A stretch of DNA of 64,000 nucleotides from an uncultured Alphaproteobacteria bacterium. GTDB lineage: Bacteria > Pseudomonadota > Alphaproteobacteria > Geminicoccales > Geminicoccaceae. Within the stretch, counting starts at the first letter, position 1. Each line of letters opens with the position of its first letter. This document shows positions 16,412-25,158 of this stretch, piece after piece. The notes below the pieces were generated by a model. The model was not told the DNA's origin. It made no database searches and saw only the letters and a list, made by a program, of their open reading frames with translations. The position numbers and the translations under genes were made by a program. The DNA is taken from the NCBI GenBank assembly GCA_937926445.1, contig CALBAK010000002.1, forward strand, positions 1 through 64,000, given 5' to 3'.

Positions 16412-17439
16412 CGATCCGCGAGGCCGCCCCAGAGGTCGGAAAGGGCGAGCCCCTCGGGGAACGGGTCCTCGGGGTCGAGGCCGAGCTGCTCGATCGAGTA
16501 GAGCCAGGCGCGGCCCGAGATGCGCGGCAGCACGGCCGGCCGGCCCGCGACCTCGGTCGTGCCGGCGAGCTCGGCCTCGAAGCGCGTGCCGATCGTCGAG
16601 TGGAAGACCCGCCGGTCGCCCGGGCGGATCCGGCCGCGGGCCCAGTCGAGGGCGAGCCGGGCCGAGCTGCCCGTACCGCAGGGGCTACGATCGAGCCTGC
16701 CCGGGAGCAGCACGGTGGCGTTCCGCGGCCCCTCCGGCCCCTGCCCGCACCACATGAGATAGGCGATGCCTTCGATCGCCGGCCGCTCGGGGTGGACCGG
16801 CCGCCAGCACCGCTGCGCCGCCTCGAGGATCCGGGTACCGGCCTCGGCGAGCCGGCGGGCCGCGGCCGGCTCGATCGAGAGGCCGAGCGGGGCGGGATCG
16901 ACGAGTGCGTAGAACACGCCGCCGAAGGCGATGGCGAGCTCGACCCGACCCAGCCCCTCCACCTCGAGCGCGAGCCCGTCGGCCTCGAGGAAGGAGGCCG
17001 GCATGTCGAGCGTCACCCTTCGCGCCCGCCCTTCGGCGCAGGCGACCCGGGCGCGCACGAGGCCGGCTGCGGTATCGAGGGTGACGACCGTCTCGGGCTC
17101 GGCCATCGCCACCATGCCGAGCTCGACGAGTGCGGTCGCGGTGCAGATCGCGTTCGAGCCCGACATGGCGTGCGCCCCATCGGGCTGGAGGATCACGAAG
17201 GCGGCATCGGCTTCGGGTGCGCAAGGCGGCAGCAGCAGGTTCGTGGACATCGCGGGCCAGCCACGCGGCTCGCGGGTGAGGAACCGGCGGAGCCGAGCAC
17301 CCTGCGGGCTGCCGTTGAGCCAGGCGAGCCGTTCCTGCATCGTCCGGCCGGGCGGCGGCAGCAGACCGGCCGTGACGATCCGGCCGATCTCGCCCTCGGC
17401 GTGCACGCCCACGGCCGTGAGCGTCCGGCTCCAGCGCAT
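16408..17439 (-). CDS. Proline racemase superfamily enzyme (Ser/Cys type)
   Basis: A 343-residue protein with the two catalytic motifs of the family. In the first, AMSGSNAICTAT, Ser93 takes the place of the usual Cys; the second, DRSPCGTGSSA, has Cys254. Canonical racemases use Cys/Cys; from memory, Ser/Cys variants are reported among 4-hydroxyproline 2-epimerases and Thr/Cys among trans-3-hydroxyproline dehydratases. A hydroxyproline-related epimerase is therefore the best guess. Start is the ATG before RWSRTLTAVGVHAEGE, a typical family N-terminus. Co-transcribed with the M28 peptidase. Confidence 0.85.
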   Translation of the reverse strand: MRWSRTLTAVGVHAEGEIGRIVTAGLLPPPGRTMQERLAWLNGSPQGARLRRFLTREPRGWPAMSTNLLLPPCAPEADAAFVILQPDGAHAMSGSNAICTATALVELGMVAMAEPETVVTLDTAAGLVRARVACAEGRARRVTLDMPASFLEADGLALEVEGLGRVELAIAFGGVFYALVDPAPLGLSIEPAAARRLAEAGTRILEAAQRCWRPVHPERPAIEGIAYLMWCGQGPEGPRNATVLLPGRLDRSPCGTGSSARLALDWARGRIRPGDRRVFHSTIGTRFEAELAGTTEVAGRPAVLPRISGRAWLYSIEQLGLDPEDPFPEGLALSDLWGGLADR

Positions 17440-17546
17440 GGTCCCTCCCCGCCCGGCTTGTCCGGGCCCTGCCCCCTCCTTATACCCACGGCATCCGTCG
17501 CCGAAGGCCTCGGCGCCCGCAAGGGCTTTTCCGTCCGCCGGAGACC

Positions 17547-17798
17547 ATGCCGCGAATCACGCTCGCCACGGTCGTGAAGCTCGTGCTCGCCTCGATACTG
17601 GTGGGCGCGGCGATGGCGTATCTCGACGTCCAGCCGCAGGACGTCTGGCGCTGGCTCGGCCAAAGGCTCGGCGCCGTCCTGGCAGATTTCCGCAACTACG
17701 CGGCCCGGGCACTCACCTATCTGCTCTTGGGCGCGGTCGTGGTCGTGCCGATCTGGCTCGTCTTCTATCTCTGGCGGGCGATCCGCAAGAAAGGCTGA
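17547..17798 (+). CDS. Small two-helix membrane protein (DUF6460-like)
   Basis: Encodes 83 residues with two hydrophobic helices (about 9-26, VVKLVLASILVGAAMAYL, and 55-77, ALTYLLLGAVVVVPIWLVF) joined by a soluble loop and ending with basic residues. This plan recalls small alphaproteobacterial proteins labelled DUF6460, though the assignment is from memory. No functional clue comes from the neighbours: a divergent metabolic operon on one side and a convergent PBP gene on the other. Confidence 0.75.
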   Translation: MPRITLATVVKLVLASILVGAAMAYLDVQPQDVWRWLGQRLGAVLADFRNYAARALTYLLLGAVVVVPIWLVFYLWRAIRKKG

Positions 17799-17833
17799 GT
17801 CCACTGCGCGGCCTCGACGGGTCGAGGAGCGCC

Positions 17834-19741
17834 TCACCGAGCACCCAAGTTGCGTTGCACCCAGTCGAGGATCAGGGCGAGGCCGTTCTCCTCGCGCGGC
17901 GCCGACCGCGCGCCCGCCTCCCCGGGTGCCCGGGCGAGCGCCGGCCCGCCGGGTGCGGTCGGGGCAGGCGGCAGGGCGCGTAGCACCTCACGGGCGATCC
18001 GGGCCGGCAGCCCCCCGCCCGTGACCCCCTGCATCGGCCGGCTGTCGTCGTTGCCGACCCAAACGGCCACGATGTGGCCGCCGGCCATCGCCACGAACCA
18101 GGCGTCGCGGAAGCCCTGGCTCGTGCCGCTCTTGCCGAGGACCTTTCGGTCGGGCAGGCGGGCCGCTCGGCCCGTCCCGCGCTCGACCACCGCCTCGAAG
18201 AGCCGCTGCATGGCGGCCGCGGGGCCTGGCTCGATCACGCGACGGGAGCTCGGGGCGAGTCGGTAGAGGGTGCGGCCGCGGTCGTCGCGGACTTCGCGCA
18301 CCGCGTGCACCGTCGGCCGGATCCCGCCGGTGGCGAAGGGAAGGTAAGCGGAGGCGAGCTCGACCGGGGTGACCTCGGCCGTGCCGAGGGCCAGCGAGGG
18401 CACGGCCGGCAGCGGGGCGGCGATGCCGAGCCGGCGCGCGGTCGCCACGACCGCTTCCGGCCCCACGATCTGAATCAGCCGCACGGCCGCGGTGTTGAGC
18501 GATTGGGCAAAGGCCTCCTCGAGGCTCACCCGACCGCGGTAGCGGCCGTCGAAGTTCTCGGGCCGCCAGTCGCCGATCGCGATCGGTCGGTCCTCGATCG
18601 GGCTCTCCGGGGCCCAGCCCCGCTCGAGAGCGGCAAGGTAGAGGAAGGGCTTGAAGGCCGAGCCGGGCTGTCGGCGAGCACCAGCCGCGCGGTTGAGCCG
18701 GCTCGCCCGGTAGCTCTCGCCACCGACCATGGCGCGCACCGCCCCGGAGCCGTCGAGGACGACGATCGCACCCTCCTCGACGCCACGCTCGGCCCCCTCG
18801 CCCGCGAGAGCCGCCCGCAGCGCCTGCTCGGCCGCCTGCTGCAGCCGCCGGTCGAGGGTGGTGCGCACGACGAGGTCGCGGCCGTGCTTGCCGAGATGCT
18901 CGGTCAGATCGTCCAGGACCCAGTCGAGGAAGTGGCCGGCGAGATCGGTCCGGCTCTCGGGTGCGAGCCTGGCCGGCGCGCTGCGGGCCTGGAGCACCAG
19001 CTCGGGCGTGATCCAGCCGAGCTCGGCCATCCGCTGGAGCACGAGTGCCGCCCGCTCGCGCGCGCGTGCGAGGTCGCGGGTTGGGGCGAGCGCGGAGGGC
19101 GCCTTCAAGAGGCCCGCGAGGAGGGCCGCCTCGGAAAGCGAGACCTCGTTCGCGGACTTGCCGAAGTAGCGCTGCGCGGCGGCCTCGACCCCGTAAGCGC
19201 CCGCCCCGAGATAGACGCGGTTGAGGTAGAGGATGAGGATCTCGTCTTTGGAGAGCCGGGCCTCGAGCCAGAGAGCGAGGGCGAGCTCCTGCAGTTTGCG
19301 GCGGACCGACCGCTCAGGGGTGAGGAATAGATTCTTAGCAAGCTGTTGGGTGATGGTCGAGCCGCCGGCCACGACCTCGCCCGCTCGGAGGTTCTGCCAG
19401 AGAGCGCGGGCGAGGCCTCGGGGGTCGACGCCGAAATGGTCGTAGAAGCGGTGGTCCTCGATCGCGAGGACCGCCTTCACGAGGTGCGGGGCGATCCGCT
19501 TGAGGCCCACGAACCGGGCGCCCTCGGCCGCCCGCTCGGCGAGCGGGGAGTCGTCGGCCGCCAGCAGCCGCACCGTGCGCTGCTCGCTGTCGGCAAAGAG
19601 CGCCTCGGTGTCCGGGAGCTCGGGCGCGATCAAAAGGAAGAGGGCGGCCCAGCCGAGTAGGAGTAGGACGAGGAGGGTCGGCAGCGCCGCGAGGAGGCGC
19701 CAGACGAGCGAGCGGGACGGGGTCTCGATCGGGGTGGCCAT
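17834..19741 (-). CDS. Class A penicillin-binding protein (PBP1A/1B-like)
   Basis: A bifunctional peptidoglycan synthase of 635 residues from ATG 19741; an ATG at 19786 would add 15. One N-terminal membrane helix (LLAALPTLLVLLLLGWAALFLL) is followed by a GT51 glycosyltransferase domain with catalytic Glu in IEDHRFYDHFGVD and GGSTITQQLAKNL, then a transpeptidase with SAFK (catalytic Ser and Lys), SLN and KSGTS motifs. There is no large insertion, so it is closer to a compact PBP1A/2A than to E. coli PBP1A (850 aa). It is divergent from fdhD. Confidence 0.94.
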   Translation of the reverse strand: MATPIETPSRSLVWRLLAALPTLLVLLLLGWAALFLLIAPELPDTEALFADSEQRTVRLLAADDSPLAERAAEGARFVGLKRIAPHLVKAVLAIEDHRFYDHFGVDPRGLARALWQNLRAGEVVAGGSTITQQLAKNLFLTPERSVRRKLQELALALWLEARLSKDEILILYLNRVYLGAGAYGVEAAAQRYFGKSANEVSLSEAALLAGLLKAPSALAPTRDLARARERAALVLQRMAELGWITPELVLQARSAPARLAPESRTDLAGHFLDWVLDDLTEHLGKHGRDLVVRTTLDRRLQQAAEQALRAALAGEGAERGVEEGAIVVLDGSGAVRAMVGGESYRASRLNRAAGARRQPGSAFKPFLYLAALERGWAPESPIEDRPIAIGDWRPENFDGRYRGRVSLEEAFAQSLNTAAVRLIQIVGPEAVVATARRLGIAAPLPAVPSLALGTAEVTPVELASAYLPFATGGIRPTVHAVREVRDDRGRTLYRLAPSSRRVIEPGPAAAMQRLFEAVVERGTGRAARLPDRKVLGKSGTSQGFRDAWFVAMAGGHIVAVWVGNDDSRPMQGVTGGGLPARIAREVLRALPPAPTAPGGPALARAPGEAGARSAPREENGLALILDWVQRNLGAR

Positions 19742-19824
19742 GGTTCCGGGCGGTGCGCCCGCCTTGCAGGTCCCGCCGCGTCCCATACCTTAGCGTGTGG
19801 CCCGCCTGCAAACCCGACCGATCG

Positions 19825-20706
19825 ATGCGCACCCCGCTACTCCTTCCCGATCCGAGCGATCCCACCCTCACCCAACCCGTGGTCGGAATCGATCAGGAGG
19901 GACGGCGGGTCGAAGCGCGGATCGTGCACGAGCGGCCGCTCACGATCTTCTTGAACGGCCGCGAGATCGTGACGGTCATGACGATCGGCGACCACCCCGA
20001 GGAGCTGGCCCTGGGCTATCTCTTGAACCAGAACATGCTGCGGCCCGACGATGTCGTCACAGCCGTCGAGCACGATCCCGAGCTCGAGCTCGTGGTGGTG
20101 CGCACCGCGCGGGAGACCGACTTCGAGCAGAAGCTCTCGAAGAAGATTCGGACTTCGGGTTGCGCCCAGGGCACGGTGTTCGGCGATCTCATGGAGCGGT
20201 TCGAGGAGATCCGCCTATCGACGGACGCGATCCTCAAGACTTCCTGGCTCTATGCACTCACCAAGAAGATCAACACCACGCCCTCCCTCTATCTCGAGGC
20301 CGGGGCGATCCACGGCTGCGTACTGTGTCGGGCGGACGAGATTTTGATCTACATGGAGGACGTCGGGCGGCACAACGCGGTCGACAAGATCGCGGGCTTC
20401 ATGTGGAAGCACGGCCTGCCGCCCGAGGACAAGATCTTCTACACGACAGGCCGACTGACCTCGGAGATGGTGATCAAGACGGTGCAGATGGGAATCCCTA
20501 TCCTGATCTCGCGCTCCGGGTTCACCGCCTGGGGTGTGGAGCTCGCCCGCAAGGCCGGGCTCACCCTCGTGGGCCGGGCGCGCGGGCGCCGTTTCCTCGC
20601 GCTCTCCGGCACCGAGCGGGTCGTCTTCGACGCCGATCCGCGCCATGTCGAGGAGGAAGATCCGCGGTTCAGACGGAAGGGGGCGCGCGATGAGGCCGAC
20701 TTCTGA
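19825..20706 (+). CDS. fdhD: Formate dehydrogenase sulfurtransferase FdhD
   Basis: A 293-residue FdhD-family protein, required to sulfurate the Mo cofactor before it enters formate dehydrogenase. The central GHPEELALGYLL-like segment (DHPEELALGYLLNQN) and MEDVGRHNAVDKIAGF are family signatures. The catalytic loop reads SGCAQGT, with a single Cys113 where E. coli has a C-x-x-C pair, and an extra GCVLC pair lies at C165/C168. Start ATG 19825 has a weak ribosome-binding site. It is linked to mobA and lies about 12 kb from fdhABC. Confidence 0.95.
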   Translation: MRTPLLLPDPSDPTLTQPVVGIDQEGRRVEARIVHERPLTIFLNGREIVTVMTIGDHPEELALGYLLNQNMLRPDDVVTAVEHDPELELVVVRTARETDFEQKLSKKIRTSGCAQGTVFGDLMERFEEIRLSTDAILKTSWLYALTKKINTTPSLYLEAGAIHGCVLCRADEILIYMEDVGRHNAVDKIAGFMWKHGLPPEDKIFYTTGRLTSEMVIKTVQMGIPILISRSGFTAWGVELARKAGLTLVGRARGRRFLALSGTERVVFDADPRHVEEEDPRFRRKGARDEADF

Positions 20707-21207
20707 GCTCGCCGCGCTCGATCCGGCCGAACTCTACGAGCGCGATTTCTACGCCTGGGCCCGCCAGCAGGCGCGGGAGGTGCGCCGGCTGCCGCGGCTC
20801 CGGTCGAAGCACCGCTCGACCTCGCCCATCTCGCCGAGGAGATCGAGGATTTGGGTAACGAGGTTCGAAACGCCGTCATGAGCCAGATCGAGCGGCGGGT
20901 CGAGCACCTCCTGAAGCTCGAATATTCGCGGCTCGCGGAGCCGCGCGGCGGCTGGGCGAATTCGGTCGATTCCGCTCGCGCCGAGATCGGCCGCCGCTGG
21001 ACGCGGACGATCGGCCGCAAGGTCCGCACCGCATTGCCGGGCCTCTACCGGCACGCAGCCAGGCGCGCGGTGCGCAGCCTGCGCGACTTTTCCGAGCCGG
21101 AGGCGGCGGCTCTGCCCGAGACCTGCCCCTACACCCTCGAACAGCTCCTCGACGACGGCTGGTACCCCAGCAGCCGCCACGGCCTGCCCTCGCCGGAGGT
21201 GGCGTGA
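20690..21207 (+). pseudogene. DUF29-family gene, frameshifted
   Basis: The ATG at 20690 begins LAALDPAELYERDFYAWARQQAREVRRL, a typical DUF29 N-terminus (about residues 6-33). Near 20790-20815 the homology moves to another frame, continuing [19 protein letters not shown] and then the conserved [14 protein letters not shown] and [13 protein letters not shown] to the stop at 21207. The shift equals loss of one base. The rest is intact, so this is a young lesion or a sequence error. It overlaps fdhD at its start and mobA at its end (GTGA). DUF29 function is unknown; the family is common in cyanobacteria and proteobacteria. Confidence 0.82.
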
Positions 21208-21818
21208 GCCCACCGGTGCTCGGCGTGATCCTGGCGGGCGGGCTCGCCCGGCGGATGGGCGGCGGCGACAAGGCGCTTTTGCCGCTCGCCGGCAGCACGT
21301 TGCTCGATGCCGTGATCGCCCGCGCCCGGCCGCAGGTGCACACCCTGCTCCTCAACGCCAACGGCGATCCCGGGCGCTTCGCCCGCTTCGGTCTCGAGGT
21401 CGTGGCCGATCCTGTCGCGGGCTTCCCGGGGCCGCTCGCGGGTGTGCTCGCGGGGATGGAGGCGGCGGCCGCGCGGAACCCGCCTCTGCCCTGGGTCGTG
21501 AGCCTCGCCGCCGACACGCCCTTCTTTCCGGCCGACCTCGTCCCCCGGATGCTCGCGGCGATCGACCGCGAGGGCGCGGCGCTCGCCTGCGCCGCCTCGG
21601 GCGGACGGACGCACCCCGTCTTCGGCCTCTGGCCGACCCGGCTCGCTCCCGATCTCCGCCGCGCCCTGCTCGAGGAGGAGCTCAGGAAGATCGACGCCTG
21701 GACGGCCCGCTATCGGCTCGCCGTGGTCGGCTGGCCCCGCGAGCCTTTCGACCCCTTCTTCAACGTCAACACGCCCGAGGAGCTGGCCGAGGCGGAGCGG
21801 CTGGCGCTTCGCACCTGA
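21204..21818 (+). CDS. mobA: Molybdenum cofactor guanylyltransferase
   Basis: A 204-residue nucleotidyltransferase that attaches GMP to molybdopterin, producing the bis-MGD form used by formate dehydrogenase. The GTP-binding motif [20 protein letters not shown] (residues 7-26) with its Gly-rich loop and Lys is typical, as are [20 protein letters not shown] and the LAADTPF metal site. It starts at GTG 21204, overlapping the DUF29 stop. Genomic pairing with fdhD supports dedication to formate dehydrogenase. Confidence 0.95.
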   Translation: MSPPVLGVILAGGLARRMGGGDKALLPLAGSTLLDAVIARARPQVHTLLLNANGDPGRFARFGLEVVADPVAGFPGPLAGVLAGMEAAAARNPPLPWVVSLAADTPFFPADLVPRMLAAIDREGAALACAASGGRTHPVFGLWPTRLAPDLRRALLEEELRKIDAWTARYRLAVVGWPREPFDPFFNVNTPEELAEAERLALRT

Positions 21819-21828
21819 GCGACGCGGC

Positions 21829-22851
21829 TCAGGGCGTGCCCTCGCGCAGGAGCTCGCGGACCGTGGCCGCGATGCCGCGTGCGGTGAGGCCGTAACGCTC
21901 CTGTAGCGTCGGTACCGCGCCGCACTCGATGTAGCGCATCGGGATCCCGACCCGGCGCAGCGGCCGATGGAGTCCTGCGCCGTAGAGCGCCTCGACGACC
22001 CGGGTACCGAGCCCGCCCTCGACGATGTGGTTCTCGGCCGTTACCAAAAGGCGCACCGAGCGGGCGAAGTCGACCACCGCCGCCGCGTCGAACGGCACGA
22101 GGCAGGGGACGTGCAGCACCGCCACCCCGAGACCCTGGCGGGCGAGGAGCTCGGCCGCATCGAGCGCCCGTTCGGTGACGAGCCCGGTCGCGACGATGCC
22201 GACCTCGCCGCCCGAGCGAAGCAGCCGCGCCTCGCCGAATGCGAAGCGGTGCGAGGCGGGATCGACCACGACCGGCACGTTGCCGCGCTGGATGCGCAGA
22301 TAGGTCGGCCGCGGCGCCTGCGCCCAGGCCTCCACCACCTGCGCGAGCTCGGTGGCGTCGCACGGGTCGACCACCGCGAGCCCCGGCACCGCGGCCATGA
22401 GCGCCAGATCCTCGATGGCCTGGTGCGTGGCCCCGTAGCCCGTGGTGAGCCCGGGAAGCCCCACCGCGATCAGCACCGGAAGGCCGGTCTTGGCCACCTG
22501 TATGGCGATGAAGTCGAACGCGCGCCGGGTCGCGAACACGGCGTAGGTCGTGGCCACCGGTAAGAAGCCGGTCTTGGCGAGCCCGGCCGCGGCGCCCACG
22601 AGGGCCTGCTCGGCCATGCCGAGATTGTAGAAGCGGTCGGGAAAGGCCTCGGCGAAGGGCAGGAGGTCCGTGTATTTGGCGAGATCGGCGGTGAGCGCCA
22701 CGATCCGCGGCTCCCGCTTGCCCGCTTCCACGAGCGCCGCGCCGAACGGCGCCGTCACGAACGGCCGGTGCCGGATCTCCTCGAGCTCGCCCATACCCTT
22801 GGTGTGTACGGGCTGCGGCCCGGCGGCGAACGGATCGGCTCGAGTCGTCAC
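21829..22851 (-). CDS. Transketolase C-terminal subunit
   Basis: A 340-residue protein covering the pyrimidine-binding and C-terminal domains of transketolase (RPFVTAPFGAALVEAG, FYNLGMAEQALVGAAAGLA, TYAVFATRRAFDFI). The catalytic Glu that activates ThDP is in NLGMAEQ. GTG 22851 gives 340 residues; an ATG at 22794 after MGELEE would give 321 and has AAGGGT close by, so the start is uncertain. Its partner N-terminal half is at 26435-27307, with five amine dehydrogenase genes between. The pair should assemble into one ThDP enzyme moving two-carbon ketol units. Confidence 0.92.
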   Translation of the reverse strand: MTTRADPFAAGPQPVHTKGMGELEEIRHRPFVTAPFGAALVEAGKREPRIVALTADLAKYTDLLPFAEAFPDRFYNLGMAEQALVGAAAGLAKTGFLPVATTYAVFATRRAFDFIAIQVAKTGLPVLIAVGLPGLTTGYGATHQAIEDLALMAAVPGLAVVDPCDATELAQVVEAWAQAPRPTYLRIQRGNVPVVVDPASHRFAFGEARLLRSGGEVGIVATGLVTERALDAAELLARQGLGVAVLHVPCLVPFDAAAVVDFARSVRLLVTAENHIVEGGLGTRVVEALYGAGLHRPLRRVGIPMRYIECGAVPTLQERYGLTARGIAATVRELLREGTP

Positions 22852-22908
22852 GACACGGTCCGGTTCACGCCCGCACCTCGCTCGTTCGCGGCGTTCCGGG
22901 CGGGTTTC

Positions 22909-23418
22909 TCACCGTCCGGCCACCGAGCGCGGTTCCGGGCTCGTGCCGATGCCGTCGTCGTCGGGAGCGAGCAGGCCCCGGGCGCGCAGTTCGGCGAGCA
23001 TCCGATCGCGAAGGCCCTTGCGGTCCTCGAGCGGGCGCAGGCGCGCGGCCGCAATCTCCTCGACGGTGAACGGGGTAAAGTCCGGCGCCACCGTGTCCCC
23101 GCCGTAGGTCGCCAGCACCCAGTTGAGCACGCCCGTGAGCCGCGCGTCGTCGAGCACGCTCCGGGCCACGCCGGGCACGCGCATGAGATAATCGCGGCCC
23201 TCGGGCACATGGGTGAAGAGCCCGACGAACCCGTCGAGCCGCGGCACGTGGCCCGGCGTGCCCTGCCCCCAGAGGCCATGGCAGCCCTTGCACTTCAACG
23301 CGTAGTCGAGCCGCGCGCCATCGTGGCTCTCAAGCGGTCGACCCGGCGCGTAGTCGGCGGCCGGCGCGGGAGCCGCCGCCACCGCGAGAAGGAGCGCCGC
23401 GAGGCGGGCGGCGCGCAC
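22909..23418 (-). CDS. Mono-haem cytochrome c of the amine dehydrogenase cluster
   Basis: A 169-residue exported cytochrome with signal peptide (RLAALLLAVAAAPAPAA) and one haem site C43-x2-C46-H47 (CKGCH). The segment after the haem (RLDGFVGLFTHVPEGRDYLMRVPGVA) and the length resemble the small cytochrome encoded next to aromatic amine dehydrogenase genes in Alcaligenes faecalis, as I recall it. It starts at GTG 23418, four bases after the light-chain stop. It is the likely electron acceptor of the quinoprotein, replacing the amicyanin or azurin used elsewhere. Confidence 0.85.
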   Translation of the reverse strand: MRAARLAALLLAVAAAPAPAADYAPGRPLESHDGARLDYALKCKGCHGLWGQGTPGHVPRLDGFVGLFTHVPEGRDYLMRVPGVARSVLDDARLTGVLNWVLATYGGDTVAPDFTPFTVEEIAAARLRPLEDRKGLRDRMLAELRARGLLAPDDDGIGTSPEPRSVAGR

Positions 23419-23422
23419 CGGT

Positions 23423-23953
23423 TCAGGCCTTGCCGATCAGCACCTGGCTCGAGCAGTGGTAGACCATCGAGGGAGCGCCGAAGCACCAGATGATGTCGTT
23501 GTTGAGCTCGGGCCGGTAGGACGGCATCTCGCCCTCGGTGCCGAGGCAGGGACAGAGGCCGCAGGAATCTTTGCCGCAGCAGTCCTGGTAGGCGATCAGG
23601 TAGGCCTGCCCGTCGTCGGGGTTGATGCAGGTGCCGATCCAGCTCGTGGGCGAGGCGTAGGAGCCGGGCGGGCACTTGTTCATGGTGCCGCCGCAGCACT
23701 CGCAGAGATAACCGTCCGACGAACAGTACCGCCAATAGTTGCACTGCGTCGGATCCTTGGTCTGCGCGGTCTTGGCGAACTCGTTGGCGTGCGCGAGCTT
23801 GGCCCGGCCGCTCTTGTCCACGGGCAGAAGCGGGAGGATCGCACCACCGGCGAGCACCGTGCCGAGGCGGGCGAGGATGCTCCGCCGCGAGCTGCGCTGA
23901 GCGAGCTGGCGCGCCGCGCTCTCCATCATCCGATCGAACGCATCGAGGATCAT
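23423..23953 (-). CDS. aauA: Quinoprotein amine dehydrogenase light chain (TTQ)
   Basis: A 176-residue small subunit carrying the tryptophan tryptophylquinone cofactor. The two Trp residues expected to form TTQ are W105 (SPTSWIGTC) and W156 (NNDIIWCFGA). A Tat-type leader (SSRRSILARLG, R23-R24) precedes the mature part. It has 14 cysteines in the mature region, with CCGGT and CCGKDSCG segments like aromatic amine dehydrogenase, while the C-terminal TEGEMPSYRPEL-IIWCFG part is closer to methylamine dehydrogenase. ATGA overlap with the D gene. Amine substrate not determined. Confidence 0.93.
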   Translation of the reverse strand: MILDAFDRMMESAARQLAQRSSRRSILARLGTVLAGGAILPLLPVDKSGRAKLAHANEFAKTAQTKDPTQCNYWRYCSSDGYLCECCGGTMNKCPPGSYASPTSWIGTCINPDDGQAYLIAYQDCCGKDSCGLCPCLGTEGEMPSYRPELNNDIIWCFGAPSMVYHCSSQVLIGKA

Positions 23954-24603
23954 GCCCGGCTCTCCTCCTGCTGCGTCGGGGGTGCGGCCGCCGCACCGTT
24001 CGGCCGGCCGCGCGGTGTTCCCAGAAGATAGTCCTGCATCGAAGCGAAGCCCGTCTCGTGCGCGACGAGCAGGCTCTCGAGATGCTCGCGAGAGTTGACG
24101 ATGCCCTTGGCCCGCACCTTCCCTTCGGCGTCGATCAACACCGCGTGGGGCAGCTTGCCGATGCCGAGCTGCAGGCCGACGATCGGCGAGACGACGAAGG
24201 GCAGGTCCTGCACGCCGTGCTCGCGCGCCATGGCACGATGTGCCTCGCGCTCACCGTCGCCCACGAGCACGAGCTCGACCGCCTTGCGCTCGCTCCGCGC
24301 GAAGGAGCGGACCGCCCCCATGAGTTTCTTGCACATGGGGCAGACCGGCGAGACGAAGAGCAGGAGCGTACCCCGCCCGTCCGCCCGCCGACCACCCAGA
24401 TGGACCTTGCGCCCCTCGAGGTCGAGCAGGTCGAAGGTAGGCGCGGGATCGCCGATCTCGATCGCGGTAGGCGTGGTCATCGCCCCGAGCGGGGCGACCC
24501 GCTCGTGCAGCACGCCCACCTGGCGGGCGAGCGCCAACACCGTCACCGAGAGTGCCGCAACGACGATCCAGAGCAGGAGATTGGAGACGAGGAGCGGGTC
24601 CAA
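23950..24603 (-). CDS. mauD: Amine dehydrogenase maturation protein MauD/AauD
   Basis: A 217-residue membrane-anchored thioredoxin-like protein. One N-terminal helix (NLLLWIVVAALSVTVLALA) and a periplasmic thioredoxin fold with active-site C-P-M-C in SPVCPMCKKL. MauD is needed for light-chain stability and probably for making its many disulfides. It starts at TTG 24603 and overlaps the light-chain start by four bases. The C-terminus is extended by a Pro/Ala/Gln-rich tail. Confidence 0.92.
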   Translation of the reverse strand: MDPLLVSNLLLWIVVAALSVTVLALARQVGVLHERVAPLGAMTTPTAIEIGDPAPTFDLLDLEGRKVHLGGRRADGRGTLLLFVSPVCPMCKKLMGAVRSFARSERKAVELVLVGDGEREAHRAMAREHGVQDLPFVVSPIVGLQLGIGKLPHAVLIDAEGKVRAKGIVNSREHLESLLVAHETGFASMQDYLLGTPRGRPNGAAAAPPTQQEESRA

Positions 24604-24606
24604 GGC

Positions 24607-25149
24607 TCAGGCCCTCCGCGGTCGACGGGCGGGAGCCAGTCCCGCGAGGCGGCTGAAAGCGGCGTAGAGGGCGAGCAGCGAACCTGCGGCGAGCGCGATC
24701 GTCGCCAGATCGACCACGGCCGGCGGGGCCGCTCCCTCGGCTGCGAGCAGCGGCAGGGCGAGGGCCACGAGCACCAGATTGCGGGCGACGAGCGGCCAGC
24801 CGATCCGCTCCTTCTGCCGGCCCAAGAAGCAGCCACAGTCGATCTCGGTCCGGCCGCGGGCGACGTTGACCGCCATCGCCAGCGCGAAGAGCAGGAGAAG
24901 GCCGGCCGCGAGCGCCCCGCCGAAAGGTCGCGTGGCCGGGAAGAGCACGAGGAGCCCGGCCGCGACCTCGAGAGCCGGCAGCGCCCGCGCCGCCGGTCGC
25001 ACGAGGGACTCGGGCAGGAGCCGATAGTCGGCGAGGACGCCTTCGAACTCGTCCATCGCCCGCAGCTTGCTGGCCGCACTCGGGAGGAAGATGCCGGCGA
25101 TCAGGAACGCCGCGGTCCAAACGAGAGCTGGGCTCGCGAGGAGGTCCAA
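24607..25149 (-). CDS. mauE: Amine dehydrogenase membrane protein MauE/AauE
   Basis: A 180-residue integral membrane protein with four to five hydrophobic helices and a periplasmic cysteine segment (EIDCGCFLGRQKE) between them, as in the MauE/DoxX-like family that works with MauD in disulfide formation in the light chain. It starts at TTG 25149 and ends four bases before the mauD start. Gene order B-E-D-A is conserved with known mau and aau operons. Confidence 0.9.
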   Translation of the reverse strand: MDLLASPALVWTAAFLIAGIFLPSAASKLRAMDEFEGVLADYRLLPESLVRPAARALPALEVAAGLLVLFPATRPFGGALAAGLLLLFALAMAVNVARGRTEIDCGCFLGRQKERIGWPLVARNLVLVALALPLLAAEGAAPPAVVDLATIALAAGSLLALYAAFSRLAGLAPARRPRRA

Positions 25150-25158
25150 GGCGCCGCC

